Shown here: piece by piece, positions 17,001 to 28,128 of the stretch
Layout: the number at the start of each line of letters is the position of its first letter
Numbering within the stretch: position 1 is the first letter of the stretch
NCBI RefSeq assembly: GCF_000264765.2
Contig: NZ_CP006664.1
Span: forward strand, 3,818,350 to 3,882,349
From: Edwardsiella anguillarum ET080813
Lineage (GTDB): Bacteria > Pseudomonadota > Gammaproteobacteria > Enterobacterales > Enterobacteriaceae
Direction: 5' to 3'
DNA: 64,000 nucleotides
The notes under the pieces: model-generated
Told to the model about the DNA's origin: nothing
The model's input: only the letters and a program-made list of their open reading frames with translations
The model's database searches: none
Position numbers and translations under genes: made by a program

Positions 17001-17538
17001 CAATACCGGCGGGCAGCAGTCCAAGGCGACGCCGCTGGCGGCGGTCACCAAGTTTGGCGAGCACGGCAAGCGCAAGGCGCGTAAGGATCTCGGCGTCAGC
17101 ATGATGATGTATGGCCACGTCTACGTCGCCCAAATCTCGCTGGGCGCCCAGTTGAACCAGACCGTCAAGGCGCTGCAGGAGGCCGAATCCTACCCGGGCC
17201 CCTCGCTGGTGATCGCCTACAGCCCCTGTGAGGAGCACGGCTACGATCTGGCCGACAGCCATGAGCAGATGAAGCGCCTGACGGCCAATGGATTCTGGCC
17301 GCTGTACCGCTTTGATCCGCGCCGCGGCGCCGAGGGGCAGAACGCCCTGGCCCTGGACTCCCGGCCGCCCAGCGGCGATCTGGCGCAAACGCTGCTGGCC
17401 GAACAGCGATTCCGTCGGCTGAGCAGCCTGGCGCCGCAGGAGGCGCAGACGCTATACCGCGAGGCAGAGGAGAACCTGCGTCAGCGTTTCGCCCTGCTCA
17501 GCCTGCTGGCGGGGAAAACGCCCCCTGCCGCAGAGTAA
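14008..17538 (+). CDS. nifJ: Pyruvate:flavodoxin/ferredoxin oxidoreductase
   Basis: The 1176-residue single-chain enzyme (E. coli YdbK 1174) oxidises pyruvate with CoA to acetyl-CoA and passes electrons to flavodoxin or ferredoxin. The domain order is complete. It runs from the pyrimidine-binding N-terminus (IAIYPITPSSGMAEQ) through the two [4Fe-4S] motifs (CTQCNHCVAACP near residue 690 and CTGCNLCVTVCP near 745). The TPP-binding C-terminus follows (SGACSGCGETPY near 810, then IGGDGWAYDIGFGG). Translation probably begins at MITIDGN (14008); the upstream in-frame ATG at 13987 adds seven residues with no relative in E. coli. It lies next to an aegA-like gene, suggesting a low-potential redox role in anaerobic or oxidative-stress metabolism. 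Confidence 0.96.
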   Translation: MITIDGNSAVASVAYRASEVIAIYPITPSSGMAEQASAWSADGRRNVWGDIPRVVEMQSEGGAIAAVHGALQTGTLATSFTSSQGLLLMIPTLYKLAGELTPFVLHVAARTVATHALSIFGDHSDVMAVRQTGCAMLCAASVQEAQDFALIAHIASLNSRLPFIHFFDGFRTSHEINKIVPLADDTLQNLLPAQAIAAHRAHALTPEHPVIRGTSANPDTYFQAREASNPWYDAACDHVTDAMQAFANQCGRRYQPFEYDGDPDATRVIVAMGSACGTCAEVCDMLRARGEKVGVLKVRLYRPFSARHLLAALPLSAQRIAVLDRTKEPGALGEPLYLDVIAALAQAVSSGERAALPLTIGGRYGLSSKEFGPDCALAVFEALESPRPRPRFTVGINDDVTHLSLPRRTDVHPVSNRLEALFYGLGSDGTVSAAKNNIKIIGNSTPLHAQGYFVYDSKKAGGLTVSHLRVRETPIHSAYLVEQADFIGCHQWQFIERYRMVERLRPGGIFLLNTPYAADEVWARLPQEVQALLNARQAKLYIINAARIARECRLGARINTVMQMAFLHLSDLIPNGGALPLLQDAIARSYANKGQEIVERNWQALGAVEGALHAVPLRPVDATSPRRPPIVADQAPDFVKTVTATMLAGLGDNLPVSAFPPDGTWPIGTTRWEKRNIAEAIPIWQPALCTQCNHCVAACPHAAIRAKVVAPAALEHAPATLESLEVRARDLRGERYVLQVAPEDCTGCNLCVTVCPAADRQDPSVKAINMQPRLAHLAREKAHYDAFLALPEIDRRRLERIDIRTSQLISPLFEYSGACSGCGETPYIKLLTQLFGDRMLIANATGCSSIYGGNLPTSPYTTDAQGRGPAWANSLFEDNAEFGLGFRLSAQQHRQRALRLLHALAGQLPAALVAALQQAETPTETRRQQIATLRTALATLADPQAQALAQTADALVEQSIWLIGGDGWAYDIGFGGLDHVLSLSENVNVLVLDTQCYSNTGGQQSKATPLAAVTKFGEHGKRKARKDLGVSMMMYGHVYVAQISLGAQLNQTVKALQEAESYPGPSLVIAYSPCEEHGYDLADSHEQMKRLTANGFWPLYRFDPRRGAEGQNALALDSRPPSGDLAQTLLAEQRFRRLSSLAPQEAQTLYREAEENLRQRFALLSLLAGKTPPAAE

Positions 17539-19916
<2,378 letters not shown>

Positions 19917-19987
19917 TCGGCGGGCACGACCGCCTTTTCACGCAGAGGGGCGCGCGTCGAACGCGTCCCCCTGTCCCTCATCGCGAC

Positions 19988-20299
19988 TCAGCGCCGGATG
20001 CGCACCAGCAGTCCGGCGGCCAGGATCAGGGCCAGCAGCAGCATTCCCCACTCGCCAAAGCGCAGATGGGTCTGCAGGGCGCCCAGCATCAGCAGCAGCA
20101 GTCCTCCCGCCGCCCAGCGCCGTAGGCGGCTCAGCAGCCCCAGCGCCCCCAGGGTTTCGGCCGCGCCGACCGCATACATAAACCACAGCGGGTATCCCCA
20201 GCGGGCAAACGCCGCCTGCTCAAACGCCAGCCCTGCCAGCTTCGCCACGCCGGAGGCCAGAAAAATAATCAGCAGTCCCCACGTCAGAATCCGTTGCAT
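19988..20299 (-). CDS. DoxX family membrane protein
   Basis: The 103-residue protein has four predicted membrane helices. The family traits LASGVAKLAG and the Gly-Ala-Ala-Glu-Thr motif in helix 2 (YAVGAAETLGALGLL) are visible. DoxX-like proteins are small inner-membrane proteins of unsettled function, sometimes linked to thiosulphate, quinone or redox stress. The start at 20299 follows GAGGAGGAG, so the longer upstream frame is rejected. The promoter region carries an inverted repeat at 20323-20349 likely to bind a repressor. Confidence 0.85.
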   Translation of the reverse strand: MQRILTWGLLIIFLASGVAKLAGLAFEQAAFARWGYPLWFMYAVGAAETLGALGLLSRLRRWAAGGLLLLMLGALQTHLRFGEWGMLLLALILAAGLLVRIRR

Positions 20300-20322
20300 G
20301 TCTCCTCCTCCCCGTCGCCCAG

Positions 20323-20349
20323 TTTTGTATTGAATATTACAAAATACAA
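20323..20349 (-). promoter_or_regulatory. Putative operator upstream of the DoxX gene
   Basis: TTGTATT and AATACAA half-sites are spaced by 11 nt and overlap a second near-palindrome, GTATTGAATATTAC. They lie just upstream of the start codon in a very AT-rich island inside GC-rich DNA. HxlR- or MarR-type redox regulators often use such sites in front of DoxX genes; the link here is inference. Confidence 0.45.
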
Positions 20350-20533
20350 CAACGGCCGCGACGATGCAACGTCTGTCGTCCCTGAGGCGCCGCCGCCGCA
20401 TAATTCCTGCTGGCATTCGCCGCCGTAATCCGTACCATACACGCCACGCCGTCCACGATGACAGCCCCCGATGATTGCGCCGTCGCCCGACGCGCCGCCG
20501 CAACCCTTTTGTCTATGCCGGGTAACAGAAACG

Positions 20534-21469
20534 ATGTCAGTGAATCAAGAGATCAGCAAAAAAGAACAGTACAACCTGAACAAGCTGCAGAAGCGCCTGC
20601 GCCGCTGCGTCGGTGAAGCCATCGCCGACTTCAATATGATTGAAGAGGGCGATCGGGTGATGGTTTGCCTGTCCGGCGGCAAAGACAGCTATACCATGCT
20701 GGAGATCCTGCGCAACCTGCAACAGAGCGCACCGGTGAGCTTTACCCTGGTCGCGGTCAACCTCGACCAGAAACAGCCCGGCTTCCCGGAGACCGTCCTG
20801 CCGGCCTACCTGGAGACCCAGGGCATCGAATACCGCATCGTCGAAGAGAACACCTACGGCATCGTCAAAGAGAAAATTCCGGAGGGTAAAACCACCTGCT
20901 CTCTGTGTTCACGCCTGCGCCGCGGCATTCTCTACCGCACCGCCAACGAGCTGCGCTGCAATAAGATCGCGCTGGGCCACCACCGTGACGACATGCTGGA
21001 GACCCTATTTCTCAACATGTTCTACGGCGGCAAGCTCAAAGGGATGCCGCCCAAGCTGATGAGCGATGACGGCCAGCATATCGTGATCCGCCCGCTCGCC
21101 TACTGCCGCGAAAAGGACATTGAGCGCTTCGCCGCCGCCAAGGCTTTCCCGATCATTCCGTGTAACCTGTGCGGCTCCCAGCCGAACCTGCAGCGCCAGG
21201 TGATCAAAGAGATGCTGCGCGACTGGGACAAGCGCTATCCGGGGCGCATCGAAACCATGTTCAGTGCCATGCAGAACGTGGTGCCGTCGCATCTGGCGGA
21301 CGGCACCCTGTTTGACTTTAAGGGGCTGCAGCAGGGCGGTGAGATCATCGACGGCGGCGATCTGGCCTTCGATCGCCAGACAATTCCGCTGCAGCCGGTC
21401 GGCCTGAGCGACGACGACGATCGGCCGCAAACGGACAGCATGCGCCTGGACGTCGTCGAGGTGAAGTGA
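20534..21469 (+). CDS. ttcA: tRNA 2-thiocytidine biosynthesis protein TtcA
   Basis: The 311-residue protein is the same length as in E. coli. The PP-loop ATP-binding motif SGGKDS (47-52) and the Fe-S cluster cysteines Cys122/Cys125 (TCSLCSR) are present, with a third in [10 protein letters not shown]. TtcA thiolates C32 of certain tRNAs using ATP and sulphur from IscS. The start at 20534 gives the conserved N-terminus [19 protein letters not shown]. It is monocistronic and convergent with zntB. Confidence 0.97.
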   Translation: MSVNQEISKKEQYNLNKLQKRLRRCVGEAIADFNMIEEGDRVMVCLSGGKDSYTMLEILRNLQQSAPVSFTLVAVNLDQKQPGFPETVLPAYLETQGIEYRIVEENTYGIVKEKIPEGKTTCSLCSRLRRGILYRTANELRCNKIALGHHRDDMLETLFLNMFYGGKLKGMPPKLMSDDGQHIVIRPLAYCREKDIERFAAAKAFPIIPCNLCGSQPNLQRQVIKEMLRDWDKRYPGRIETMFSAMQNVVPSHLADGTLFDFKGLQQGGEIIDGGDLAFDRQTIPLQPVGLSDDDDRPQTDSMRLDVVEVK

Positions 21470-21513
21470 CCTTCCCGGCGGGACATCTGGGCATCCCGCC
21501 GCGTTCAGAAATA

Positions 21514-21538
21514 AAAAAATGCCGGTAATCACCGGCAT
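21514..21538 (-). terminator. Intrinsic terminator for minus-strand transcription (zntB side)
   Basis: The stem ATGCCGGT-AATC-ACCGGCAT (21519-21538) is preceded on the plus strand by a run of seven A, which reads as a U-tract on the minus strand. It lies about 210 bp beyond zntB, leaving a long 3' untranslated stretch with no evident gene. Confidence 0.8.
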
Positions 21539-21750
21539 ATGACGAATTAAATTGTGCTATGCAATAATTCAAAATTAGGAAGTAAGACAATATGGAGCGC
21601 AACGCCCATCGCTTGACGTTGCATTCACCTGCGAAATGAAGTTTGCCCTACCTACTTCGAGTGAAGTTTGATATTGCTCAATTTCCTTCGGTCTTTTCCC
21701 CGCCCGCCGCGTGAACTTTGACACGCCACAAAGATTGCCCGCGCGATAGG

Positions 21751-22731
21751 TTACAACCATTTACTGCGTTTTAACCCAATAACAACGCAAAATGCCAAAA
21801 TCAGCAGCAATAGGCAAAACAGCACGAACGCCAGCGGCGATTCGCTGCCGGGGATCCCCCCCAGGTTGACGCCGAACAGGCCGGTCAGAAAGGTCGCAGG
21901 CAGAAACAGCATCGCCAGCAGTGACATGGTATAGGTGCGGCGGTTCAGCGCGTCGGCCACCTGCGATGCGATCTCATCCGCCAACAGCGCGGTACGGGCG
22001 ATACAGCTATCCAAATCCTCCAGACCGCGGCCGAGGCGATCGGCGATATCCTGTAGCCGGCGCCGATCGTCATCACCCAGCCAGCCCAGCCGCTCGCAGG
22101 CCAATCGCGCCAGCACATCGCGCTGCGGCGCCAGGTAACGACGCATCACGATCAGCTGCTTACGCAGCATCGCCAGCTCGCCGCGGGGAGGAAACTGCTG
22201 ATCCAGCAGCCGATCCTCCATATCGATGATGCAGTCATGGCGCGCGTCGATGGCGTCGCTGAGCTGATCCACCAGCGCATCGGCGATCGCAACCAGCAGC
22301 CCCGCGCTGTTCACGGCGCCGCTGCCCCCCTGTAAATCCTCCACCACCGGCGCCAGCGCCGCGCTGTCGCGATGCGCAGAGGTGAGGATCAGCGTGCCGG
22401 TCACATACATGCGCAGCACCACCCACGGATCCGGGTGCGTATCGGCCGCCGGATCGAGATGGAGACTGCGCAGGGTGATCATAACCCCCTCCCCCTGGCG
22501 CGTCAGCCGGGGGCGCAGGCTCTCCCCGGACAGGCTTTGGCGCAGCGGATCCGGCAGCAGCGACGTGGTCGCCAGCCAGTTGCGGATCGGCGCCTCACGG
22601 TAGTCCAGGTGTAGCCAGGCCGGCTGCGCCAGCGAGGCCTGCGCCTGGACGGTCAGCGCCCGACAGCCGCCCTGACCGTCCAGCTGCAGAGCATATATCG
22701 CCTGCCCCAGCGGCAGATCCTCGCCCATCAT
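21751..22731 (-). CDS. zntB: Zinc transporter ZntB (CorA family)
   Basis: The 326-residue protein (E. coli 327) has a large acidic and helical cytosolic domain. Two C-terminal membrane segments carry the CorA-family GxN signature (FGVNLGG), where the usual GMN is GVN as in ZntB proteins. ZntB moves zinc across the inner membrane. The start ATG at 22731 overlaps the menI stop as ATGA, so the two genes are translationally coupled. The longer upstream ORF is spurious. In E. coli zntB lies next to ttcA, as here. Confidence 0.93.
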   Translation of the reverse strand: MMGEDLPLGQAIYALQLDGQGGCRALTVQAQASLAQPAWLHLDYREAPIRNWLATTSLLPDPLRQSLSGESLRPRLTRQGEGVMITLRSLHLDPAADTHPDPWVVLRMYVTGTLILTSAHRDSAALAPVVEDLQGGSGAVNSAGLLVAIADALVDQLSDAIDARHDCIIDMEDRLLDQQFPPRGELAMLRKQLIVMRRYLAPQRDVLARLACERLGWLGDDDRRRLQDIADRLGRGLEDLDSCIARTALLADEIASQVADALNRRTYTMSLLAMLFLPATFLTGLFGVNLGGIPGSESPLAFVLFCLLLLILAFCVVIGLKRSKWL

Positions 22732-23150
22732 TGGCGCTTCTCCAGCAGCGCGGTGGTCAGGCGCGAGGTACAGCACAGATGACCGCGATCGTCGCGGATA
22801 TCGATCTGCCACACCTGATGACGGCGCCCTAGGTGCAGCGCCCGGCATACGCCGTGCACCGTACCGCTGCGCACGGCGCGCAGATGGTTGGCATTGATCT
22901 CCAGCCCCACCACCTGCTGACTGCCCTCGCTGCACAGGTAGCCCGCCAGCGAACCCAGCGTTTCCGCCAGCACCGCCGATGCGCCGCCGTGCAGCAGGCC
23001 AAAGGGCTGGCGGGTACGCTGATCCACCGGCATACTGCCCTCCAGCGTATCTTCCCCCATCCGGGTGATCTCAATGCCCAGATGGCCGACCATGCACGCC
23101 TCCCCGACCTGATTAAGCTGCTCCAGGGTTATCGCGCGTTTCCAAATCAT
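22728..23150 (-). CDS. menI: 1,4-dihydroxy-2-naphthoyl-CoA hydrolase (hotdog thioesterase)
   Basis: The 140-residue hotdog-fold thioesterase (E. coli YdiI/MenI 136) starts MIWKRAITLEQLNQ. His54 and catalytic Glu63 are present in GLLHGGASAVLAETLGS, and the CoA-binding segment is conserved (GLEINANHLR, HLGRRHQVWQIDI). It releases DHNA from DHNA-CoA in menaquinone synthesis. The start lies inside the end of ydiJ (38-nt overlap), and its end is coupled to zntB, making a ydiJ-menI-zntB operon. Confidence 0.94.
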   Translation of the reverse strand: MIWKRAITLEQLNQVGEACMVGHLGIEITRMGEDTLEGSMPVDQRTRQPFGLLHGGASAVLAETLGSLAGYLCSEGSQQVVGLEINANHLRAVRSGTVHGVCRALHLGRRHQVWQIDIRDDRGHLCCTSRLTTALLEKRQ

Positions 23151-26100
23151 CACATATCTCCAGTAAAGCCTGAACCGGATGGCGCAGCGCCACCCCCTGC
23201 TGGCGTAGTACCTGACTGCGGCAAGAGTAGCCCGTCGCCAGACAGCGCGCCGGCGGCAGCGCAGCCAGCGCGGGCTGCCACGACAGCGCATAGATGCCGC
23301 GCGACGCCGCCTGGTTGGCCACCTCATGGCCATAGGTTCCCGCCATGCCGCAGCAGCCTACGCTGACATTCTGTAGGCGGGCGCCCAGATGGGCAAATAC
23401 CTGCTGCCACTGCGCCACGCTGGCCGGCTCGGCACAGGTTTCGGTACAGTGGCCGAACAGATACCATGTCTCGTCAACCGCGGGCCCGAGCCGCTCGGCG
23501 GACGGCAGCGCCTGCGCCAGCCACTCCTGAATCAACTGTACCTGAAACTCGCCGCGCTGCTCACCCAGAATAGTTTTATATTCATCGCGATAGCATAACA
23601 CCATTGCCGGATCGACGCCCACCAGCGGGATCCCCAGCCGGGCGACCCGGTTGAGAAACTCGGCGCCGCTGCGCGCCGTACGGGCGAAACGGCGCAGGAA
23701 TCCCTTGATATGCTGCGCCTTGCCGTTGGGAACAAAGGGCAGCAGCTGGGCCCGCAGGCCCAACCGATCGCACAGTCGGATCAGCGCCTCGACGACCCGC
23801 GCGTCGTAGTAGCTGGTAAAGGGGTCCTGCACGATAAGCACCCTGCGCGCGCGCGCCGCGGCATCCAGCCCCTCCAGCGACTCCAGAGAGTCCAGCAGCG
23901 CCGGATGGCCGGCCAACGCGTGGCGCAGGGTCGGCGCTGAGAGCTGCGGGAGATCGGTCATTCCGACACAGCGTTCGCTCAGGCGTCCCAGCAGCGGCTG
24001 ACGCAGGAAAAAGTTAAAGACCCGCGGCGCCCTCGCCATCCACGGCGTATAGCGCTCCACACCGGCCACCAGATGGTCGCGCAGCGGGCGCAGATAGCGC
24101 GTGTGGTACAGCTGCAGAAAGCGGGCGCGAAACGCCGGCACATCGATCTTGATCGGGCATTGACTGGAGCAGGCCTTACAGGAGAGACAGCCGTCCATCG
24201 CCGCCTTGACCTCATGCGAGAAGTCATACTCACCCGCGCGGGCGCGCCAGCCGCGACGCGTTTTGGCGATCAGCGCGCGCAGCGACGCCAGCGTGCCCAG
24301 ACGCTGCTCCAGCGCCAGGGGATCGACGCCCTGCTCCGCCAGCAGGCGCAGCCATTCGCGCATCAGCGCCGCCCGGCCTTTCGGCGAGTGAAGACGATCG
24401 CCGCTCACCTTCAGCGAGGGGCACATCGGGCTGCGCCGATCAAAGTTAAAGCACAGGCCGTTACCGTTACACTCCAGCGCCCCGCGAAACGCGCCGCGCA
24501 CCGCCGCCGGAATCTGCCTGTCGAAGGTGCCGCGCTTCACCGCATCCACCTGCTTCATCGGCGCATCGCAGCCCAGCGGCGGGCAGATCTTTCCGGGGTT
24601 CATCCGGTTATCCGCGTCAAACAGGCTCTTGATACGGCGCAGCTCGTGATACAGCGCCGCGCCAAAGAAGGCCGGGCTGTACTGGGCGCGAAACCCCTTG
24701 CCGTGCTCCCCCCACAGCAGGCCGCCATATTTGGCCGTCAGCGCCACCACCCGATCGGAGATCTCGCTGACCAACGCCTCATGACGCGGGTCACACATGT
24801 CCAGCGCCGGCCGCACGTGCAGCACGCCGGCGTCCACGTGGCCAAACATGCCATAGCTCAGCTGATATTGATCCAGAATGGTGCGAAACTCGGCGATATA
24901 GTCCGCCAGATAGGGCGGAGGCACGCAGGTATCCTCGACAAACGGGATCGGTTTGGCCGCCCCCTGGGCGTTACCCAGTAGGCCGACCGCCCGCTTGCGC
25001 ATGCCGTAGATCCGTTCGATATCGGCCTCATCGCTGCACAGACGGTAGCCGATCACGCCGCCTTCGCCCGCGTCCGCCATCGCCTCCAGCCGTTGACACA
25101 GCGCCGTCACCTGGGCGGCAATGGCGCGCGCATCATCACCGGCAAACTCGACGATGTTCAGCCCCTGCAGCGGACGATCGGCGCGATCGTCGATCAGATC
25201 GCGCACGCCGTGCCAGATGATGTCGCGACGCGCCAGCGCCAGCACCTGAGAGTCAATCGTCTCGACCGACAGCGCGTTGGCCTCCAGCATCAGCGGCGCG
25301 TTGCGCAGCGCCGCATCGAAGCTGTCATACGTCACGTTGACCAGACGGCGCACCTGCGGCAGCGGAATGATGCGCAGACGCGCCTCGGTCACCAAGGCCA
25401 GGGTTCCCTCCGAGCCGGCCAGCAGCCGCGACAGATCGACGCGCTGCAGATCGTCGCTGAGAACGTGGCGCAGATCGTAGCCGGTCAGGAAGCGGCTAAG
25501 CGGCGGAAACGCGGCGACGATGGCCTCGCGCTGCCCCAGGCAGACCTCCAGCACCCCGCGGTAGATTTCGCCGATCCGATCGCCCTGGCGGGCCAGGGTC
25601 TGGGCCAGCCGAATCGGCAGCGGCGCGGTATCCAGAATATCGCCGCCCAGTAGCACGCTCCGCAGCCCCAGAATATAGTCGGAGGTTTTACCGTACACCC
25701 GAGAGCCCTGACCGCAGGCGTCCGTATTGATCATCCCCCCCAGGGTTGCGCGATTGCTGGTGGAGAGCTCCGGCGCAAAGAAGTAGCCGTGGGGTTTGAG
25801 CAGGGCATTCAGCTGATCCTTGACGACGCCCGCCTCGACCCGCACCCACCCCTCCTGCAGATTTATCTCCAGAATGCGCTGCATATGGCGCGACATATCC
25901 ACCACGATGCCCCCGTTTAGCGCCTGGCCATTGGTACCGGTGCCCCCGCCGCGCGCCGTGAGGCTCAGGTGGCGGAACGCCGCCTCCTGGGCCAGGCGGG
26001 CGATCGCCACCACGTCCGCCGTAGAGCGCGGAAACAGAATGGCGTCCGGCAGCAGCTGATAGATGCTGTTGTCCGTCGCCATGGTCAGACGCGCCCCATA

Positions 26101-26202
26101 GCGCGTATCGCACTCGCCGTTAAAACCGTTTTGCTTCAGGGTCTGAATAAACGCCGTAACCGCCGGGTCAAACCCCGTCGATGGCGAAAGCCGAGGGATC
26201 AT
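23113..26202 (-). CDS. ydiJ: YdiJ, FAD-linked D-2-hydroxyacid oxidase with Fe-S C-terminal domain
   Basis: The protein has about 1029 residues (E. coli 1018). It has an FAD-binding PCMH domain (FPRSTADVVAIARLA, then TARGGGTGTNGQALN) and the oxidase C-terminal domain. A 4Fe-4S pair follows (CLSCKACSSQCPIK), then a CCG-type domain (CCGMAGTYGHE). The E. coli enzyme acts as a D-2-hydroxyglutarate dehydrogenase. The start was placed at 26202 (MIPRLSP), 9 nt after AGGA and matching the E. coli N-terminus; an ATG two codons earlier (26208) is too close to the site. It is the first gene of ydiJ-menI-zntB and divergent from ydiK. Confidence 0.95.
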   Translation of the reverse strand: MIPRLSPSTGFDPAVTAFIQTLKQNGFNGECDTRYGARLTMATDNSIYQLLPDAILFPRSTADVVAIARLAQEAAFRHLSLTARGGGTGTNGQALNGGIVVDMSRHMQRILEINLQEGWVRVEAGVVKDQLNALLKPHGYFFAPELSTSNRATLGGMINTDACGQGSRVYGKTSDYILGLRSVLLGGDILDTAPLPIRLAQTLARQGDRIGEIYRGVLEVCLGQREAIVAAFPPLSRFLTGYDLRHVLSDDLQRVDLSRLLAGSEGTLALVTEARLRIIPLPQVRRLVNVTYDSFDAALRNAPLMLEANALSVETIDSQVLALARRDIIWHGVRDLIDDRADRPLQGLNIVEFAGDDARAIAAQVTALCQRLEAMADAGEGGVIGYRLCSDEADIERIYGMRKRAVGLLGNAQGAAKPIPFVEDTCVPPPYLADYIAEFRTILDQYQLSYGMFGHVDAGVLHVRPALDMCDPRHEALVSEISDRVVALTAKYGGLLWGEHGKGFRAQYSPAFFGAALYHELRRIKSLFDADNRMNPGKICPPLGCDAPMKQVDAVKRGTFDRQIPAAVRGAFRGALECNGNGLCFNFDRRSPMCPSLKVSGDRLHSPKGRAALMREWLRLLAEQGVDPLALEQRLGTLASLRALIAKTRRGWRARAGEYDFSHEVKAAMDGCLSCKACSSQCPIKIDVPAFRARFLQLYHTRYLRPLRDHLVAGVERYTPWMARAPRVFNFFLRQPLLGRLSERCVGMTDLPQLSAPTLRHALAGHPALLDSLESLEGLDAAARARRVLIVQDPFTSYYDARVVEALIRLCDRLGLRAQLLPFVPNGKAQHIKGFLRRFARTARSGAEFLNRVARLGIPLVGVDPAMVLCYRDEYKTILGEQRGEFQVQLIQEWLAQALPSAERLGPAVDETWYLFGHCTETCAEPASVAQWQQVFAHLGARLQNVSVGCCGMAGTYGHEVANQAASRGIYALSWQPALAALPPARCLATGYSCRSQVLRQQGVALRHPVQALLEICDDLETRDNPGAA

Positions 26203-26496
26203 GCGCATAAATCCTGTCCATAGTGTGTGCTCCGCGGGCTCACAGGCCCGCCCCCTGCCATACGCCGCGCCGAGTATCGCGACTGGCCGATGCGACGCCC
26301 CAGTCGCGCGGCCGCGCCCCGCCGTGCGGTAGCCATGCCTGAATTCAACCGGTTACTCCTCACGCTATCACAAAACAGCAGGCGGTGAAATTTTCTACGC
26401 CGCGCGCACGCCGCTAAAGATCTGCATGCAGGAGCTGGGTTTTCCCACTATCCTGAGTCATCATAAGCGCCGCGCACGCCGCCGCGCACAATTGAG

Positions 26497-27603
26497 ATGG
26501 AGACTATGGATAAGCCACTACCGAAGTATGATTTGGCCCGGATTATTTTTGGGTCGCTGTTTATTGCCCTGCTGATCATCTCCTGTCTGTGGGTGGTTCA
26601 GCCGTTTATTCTGGGCTTTACCTGGGCCAGCATGGTGGTGATTGCGACCTGGCCGGTGCTGATTTGGCTGCAAAATCACCTGTGGGGCAAGCGCTGGATC
26701 GCAGTCGTGCTGATGACGCTGCTGCTTCTGCTGCTGTTTGTACTGCCCATCGGCATGGTGATTACCAGCCTGATCGGCAACGCAGGCCCGATCCTTGACT
26801 GGGCAGCCAATGCCCGCAGCTGGCAGATGCCGCAGCTGGAGTGGCTGCAGACGCTGCCGCTGATCGGAGCCAAGCTGTATGCCAGCTGGCAGGGGCTGAT
26901 GAACGAAGGGGTTCTGGTCACCAAGATCCAGCCCTATATCGGCCAAGGGATCACCTGGTTTATTACCCAGGCGGCCCATGTCGGCGGCTTCTTCCTACAC
27001 TGCTCTCTGATGCTGTTGTTCAGCGCCCTGCTGTATAGCCGGGGCGAGGAGGTCGCCTTTGGCATCCGCCGCTTCGCTATCCGCCTGGCCGCCGACCGCG
27101 GCGACGCGGCGGTGATCCTGGGCGGTCAGGCCATTCGCGCCGTCGCGCTGGGCGTCGTCGTCACCGCGCTGGCCCAGTCGCTGCTGGCGGGCATCGGGCT
27201 GGCGATCAGCGGCATCCACTATGCCGTCCTGTTGACGGTGGTGATGTTTATCTGCTGCCTGGCCCAGCTGGGCCCGCTGCTGGTGCTGATCCCGGCCGTC
27301 GCCTGGCTGTACTGGAGCGGTGATAACACCTGGGCAACGGTGCTGCTGGTATGGAGCGGCGTAGTCGGCACCATGGATAACGTGCTGCGTCCGGCGCTGA
27401 TCCGCCTGGGCGCCGATCTGCCGATGCTACTGGTGCTCTCCGGCGTTATCGGCGGCCTGCTGGCCTTTGGCATGATCGGCCTGTTTATCGGCCCCGTCGT
27501 GCTGGCGGTCTCTTATCGTCTGGTTTCCGTCTGGATCAGCGAGGCGCCGGCGCCGCTGAGAGATGCCCGCCAGGTCAGCGAGGCGTTAGATAAACGGCAG
27601 TAA
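26497..27603 (+). CDS. ydiK: AI-2E family (PerM-like) transporter YdiK
   Basis: The 368-residue inner-membrane protein has about eight membrane segments and the family signatures GDAAVILGGQAIRAVALGVV and LVWSGVVGTMDNVLRP. It aligns throughout with E. coli YdiK. The family includes autoinducer-2 exporters and Na+/H+ antiporters; the substrate of YdiK is unknown. An in-frame ATG at 26506 is an alternative start. Divergent from ydiJ and followed by the RprA RNA locus as in E. coli. Confidence 0.93.
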   Translation: METMDKPLPKYDLARIIFGSLFIALLIISCLWVVQPFILGFTWASMVVIATWPVLIWLQNHLWGKRWIAVVLMTLLLLLLFVLPIGMVITSLIGNAGPILDWAANARSWQMPQLEWLQTLPLIGAKLYASWQGLMNEGVLVTKIQPYIGQGITWFITQAAHVGGFFLHCSLMLLFSALLYSRGEEVAFGIRRFAIRLAADRGDAAVILGGQAIRAVALGVVVTALAQSLLAGIGLAISGIHYAVLLTVVMFICCLAQLGPLLVLIPAVAWLYWSGDNTWATVLLVWSGVVGTMDNVLRPALIRLGADLPMLLVLSGVIGGLLAFGMIGLFIGPVVLAVSYRLVSVWISEAPAPLRDARQVSEALDKRQ

Positions 27604-27878
27604 GATAATGGGCGGCGTCTGCCCCGGGAGACGCCGCCTAAAATGCGGCAGGTCCTCTGCGCTCGCGCGATTAAAATAGCCAACATGAATCCCATCGGGT
27701 ATTTATTCAACAGCCTGCGGTTTTATTTAAGTAATGAAACGAAAATCGCTGTACATATTCCTTTCCTCCCGTTGCCCAGTGAAATTTCTGTATTCTCCAT
27801 TTTTTATAGATTAGCTATCGTCATAGTAATAAATTAGATATATAATCCAGCCCTGTAATGTCTTCAGCGCGGTGTCAA
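27604..27878. other. ydiK-rprA intergenic region
   Basis: A 10-bp GC-rich stem (GGCGGCGTCT/AGACGCCGCC, 27611-27638) follows ydiK directly, without a T-run. The rest is AT-rich and free of credible genes. A TATAAT hexamer at 27841 may belong to an rprA promoter. Confidence 0.5.
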
Positions 27879-27893
27879 TAAGAATCACTCCCA
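27879..27893 (+). promoter_or_regulatory. Probable RcsB box upstream of rprA
   Basis: TAAGAATCACTCCCA resembles the RcsAB/RcsB consensus TAAGAATATTCCTA with one extra central base. It lies upstream of the RprA locus, whose E. coli counterpart is activated by phosphorylated RcsB. Confidence 0.5.
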
Positions 27894-27899
27894 AAACCG

Positions 27900-28010
27900 T
27901 CTGATTCCCCCGGATCCAGAAATGTGCATCGGTGCCAGCGCGGGCCTGCGGATTTCTCTCCCTATTGCTGTGTGTAGTCTTTGCCCATCGCTTTGATGGG
28001 CTTTTTTTTT
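27900..28010 (+). ncRNA. rprA: Small regulatory RNA RprA
   Basis: The 3' half (27964-28010) matches E. coli RprA almost base for base: ATTGCTGTGTGTAGTCTTTG, then the terminator stem GCCCATC...GATGGGC and a run of T. It sits downstream of ydiK, the same locus as in E. coli. RprA is an Hfq-dependent RNA that activates rpoS translation and represses csgD, under Rcs control. The 5' half is much less conserved. A C-rich stretch (GATTCCCCCGG) may be the counterpart of the rpoS-pairing region. The 5' end is an estimate. Confidence 0.85.
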
Positions 28011-28077
28011 ATCCGCCATGTTTCAAATGGTAACCGATCATTTATTTGTATCGCGGCGAGAAGAAATAAAAGCGCTA

Positions 28078-28107
28078 GAAAAAACGGCCGCATCGCAGCG
28101 ACCGTTT
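28078..28107 (-). terminator. Intrinsic terminator of ppsA
   Basis: The stem AACGGTCGC/GCGGCCGTT with one mismatch is followed on the minus strand by a run of six U. It lies about 20 bp past the ppsA stop codon. Confidence 0.8.
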
Positions 28108-28128
28108 AGCCTGTGGCCAAAATAACGC

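Noticed and set aside
15541-17388. 615-codon open frame on the minus strand
   Set aside because: Antisense shadow of nifJ; low-complexity Arg/Gln/Gly composition and no binding site.
24073-24981. 302-codon open frame on the plus strand
   Set aside because: Antisense shadow of ydiJ without recognisable domains.
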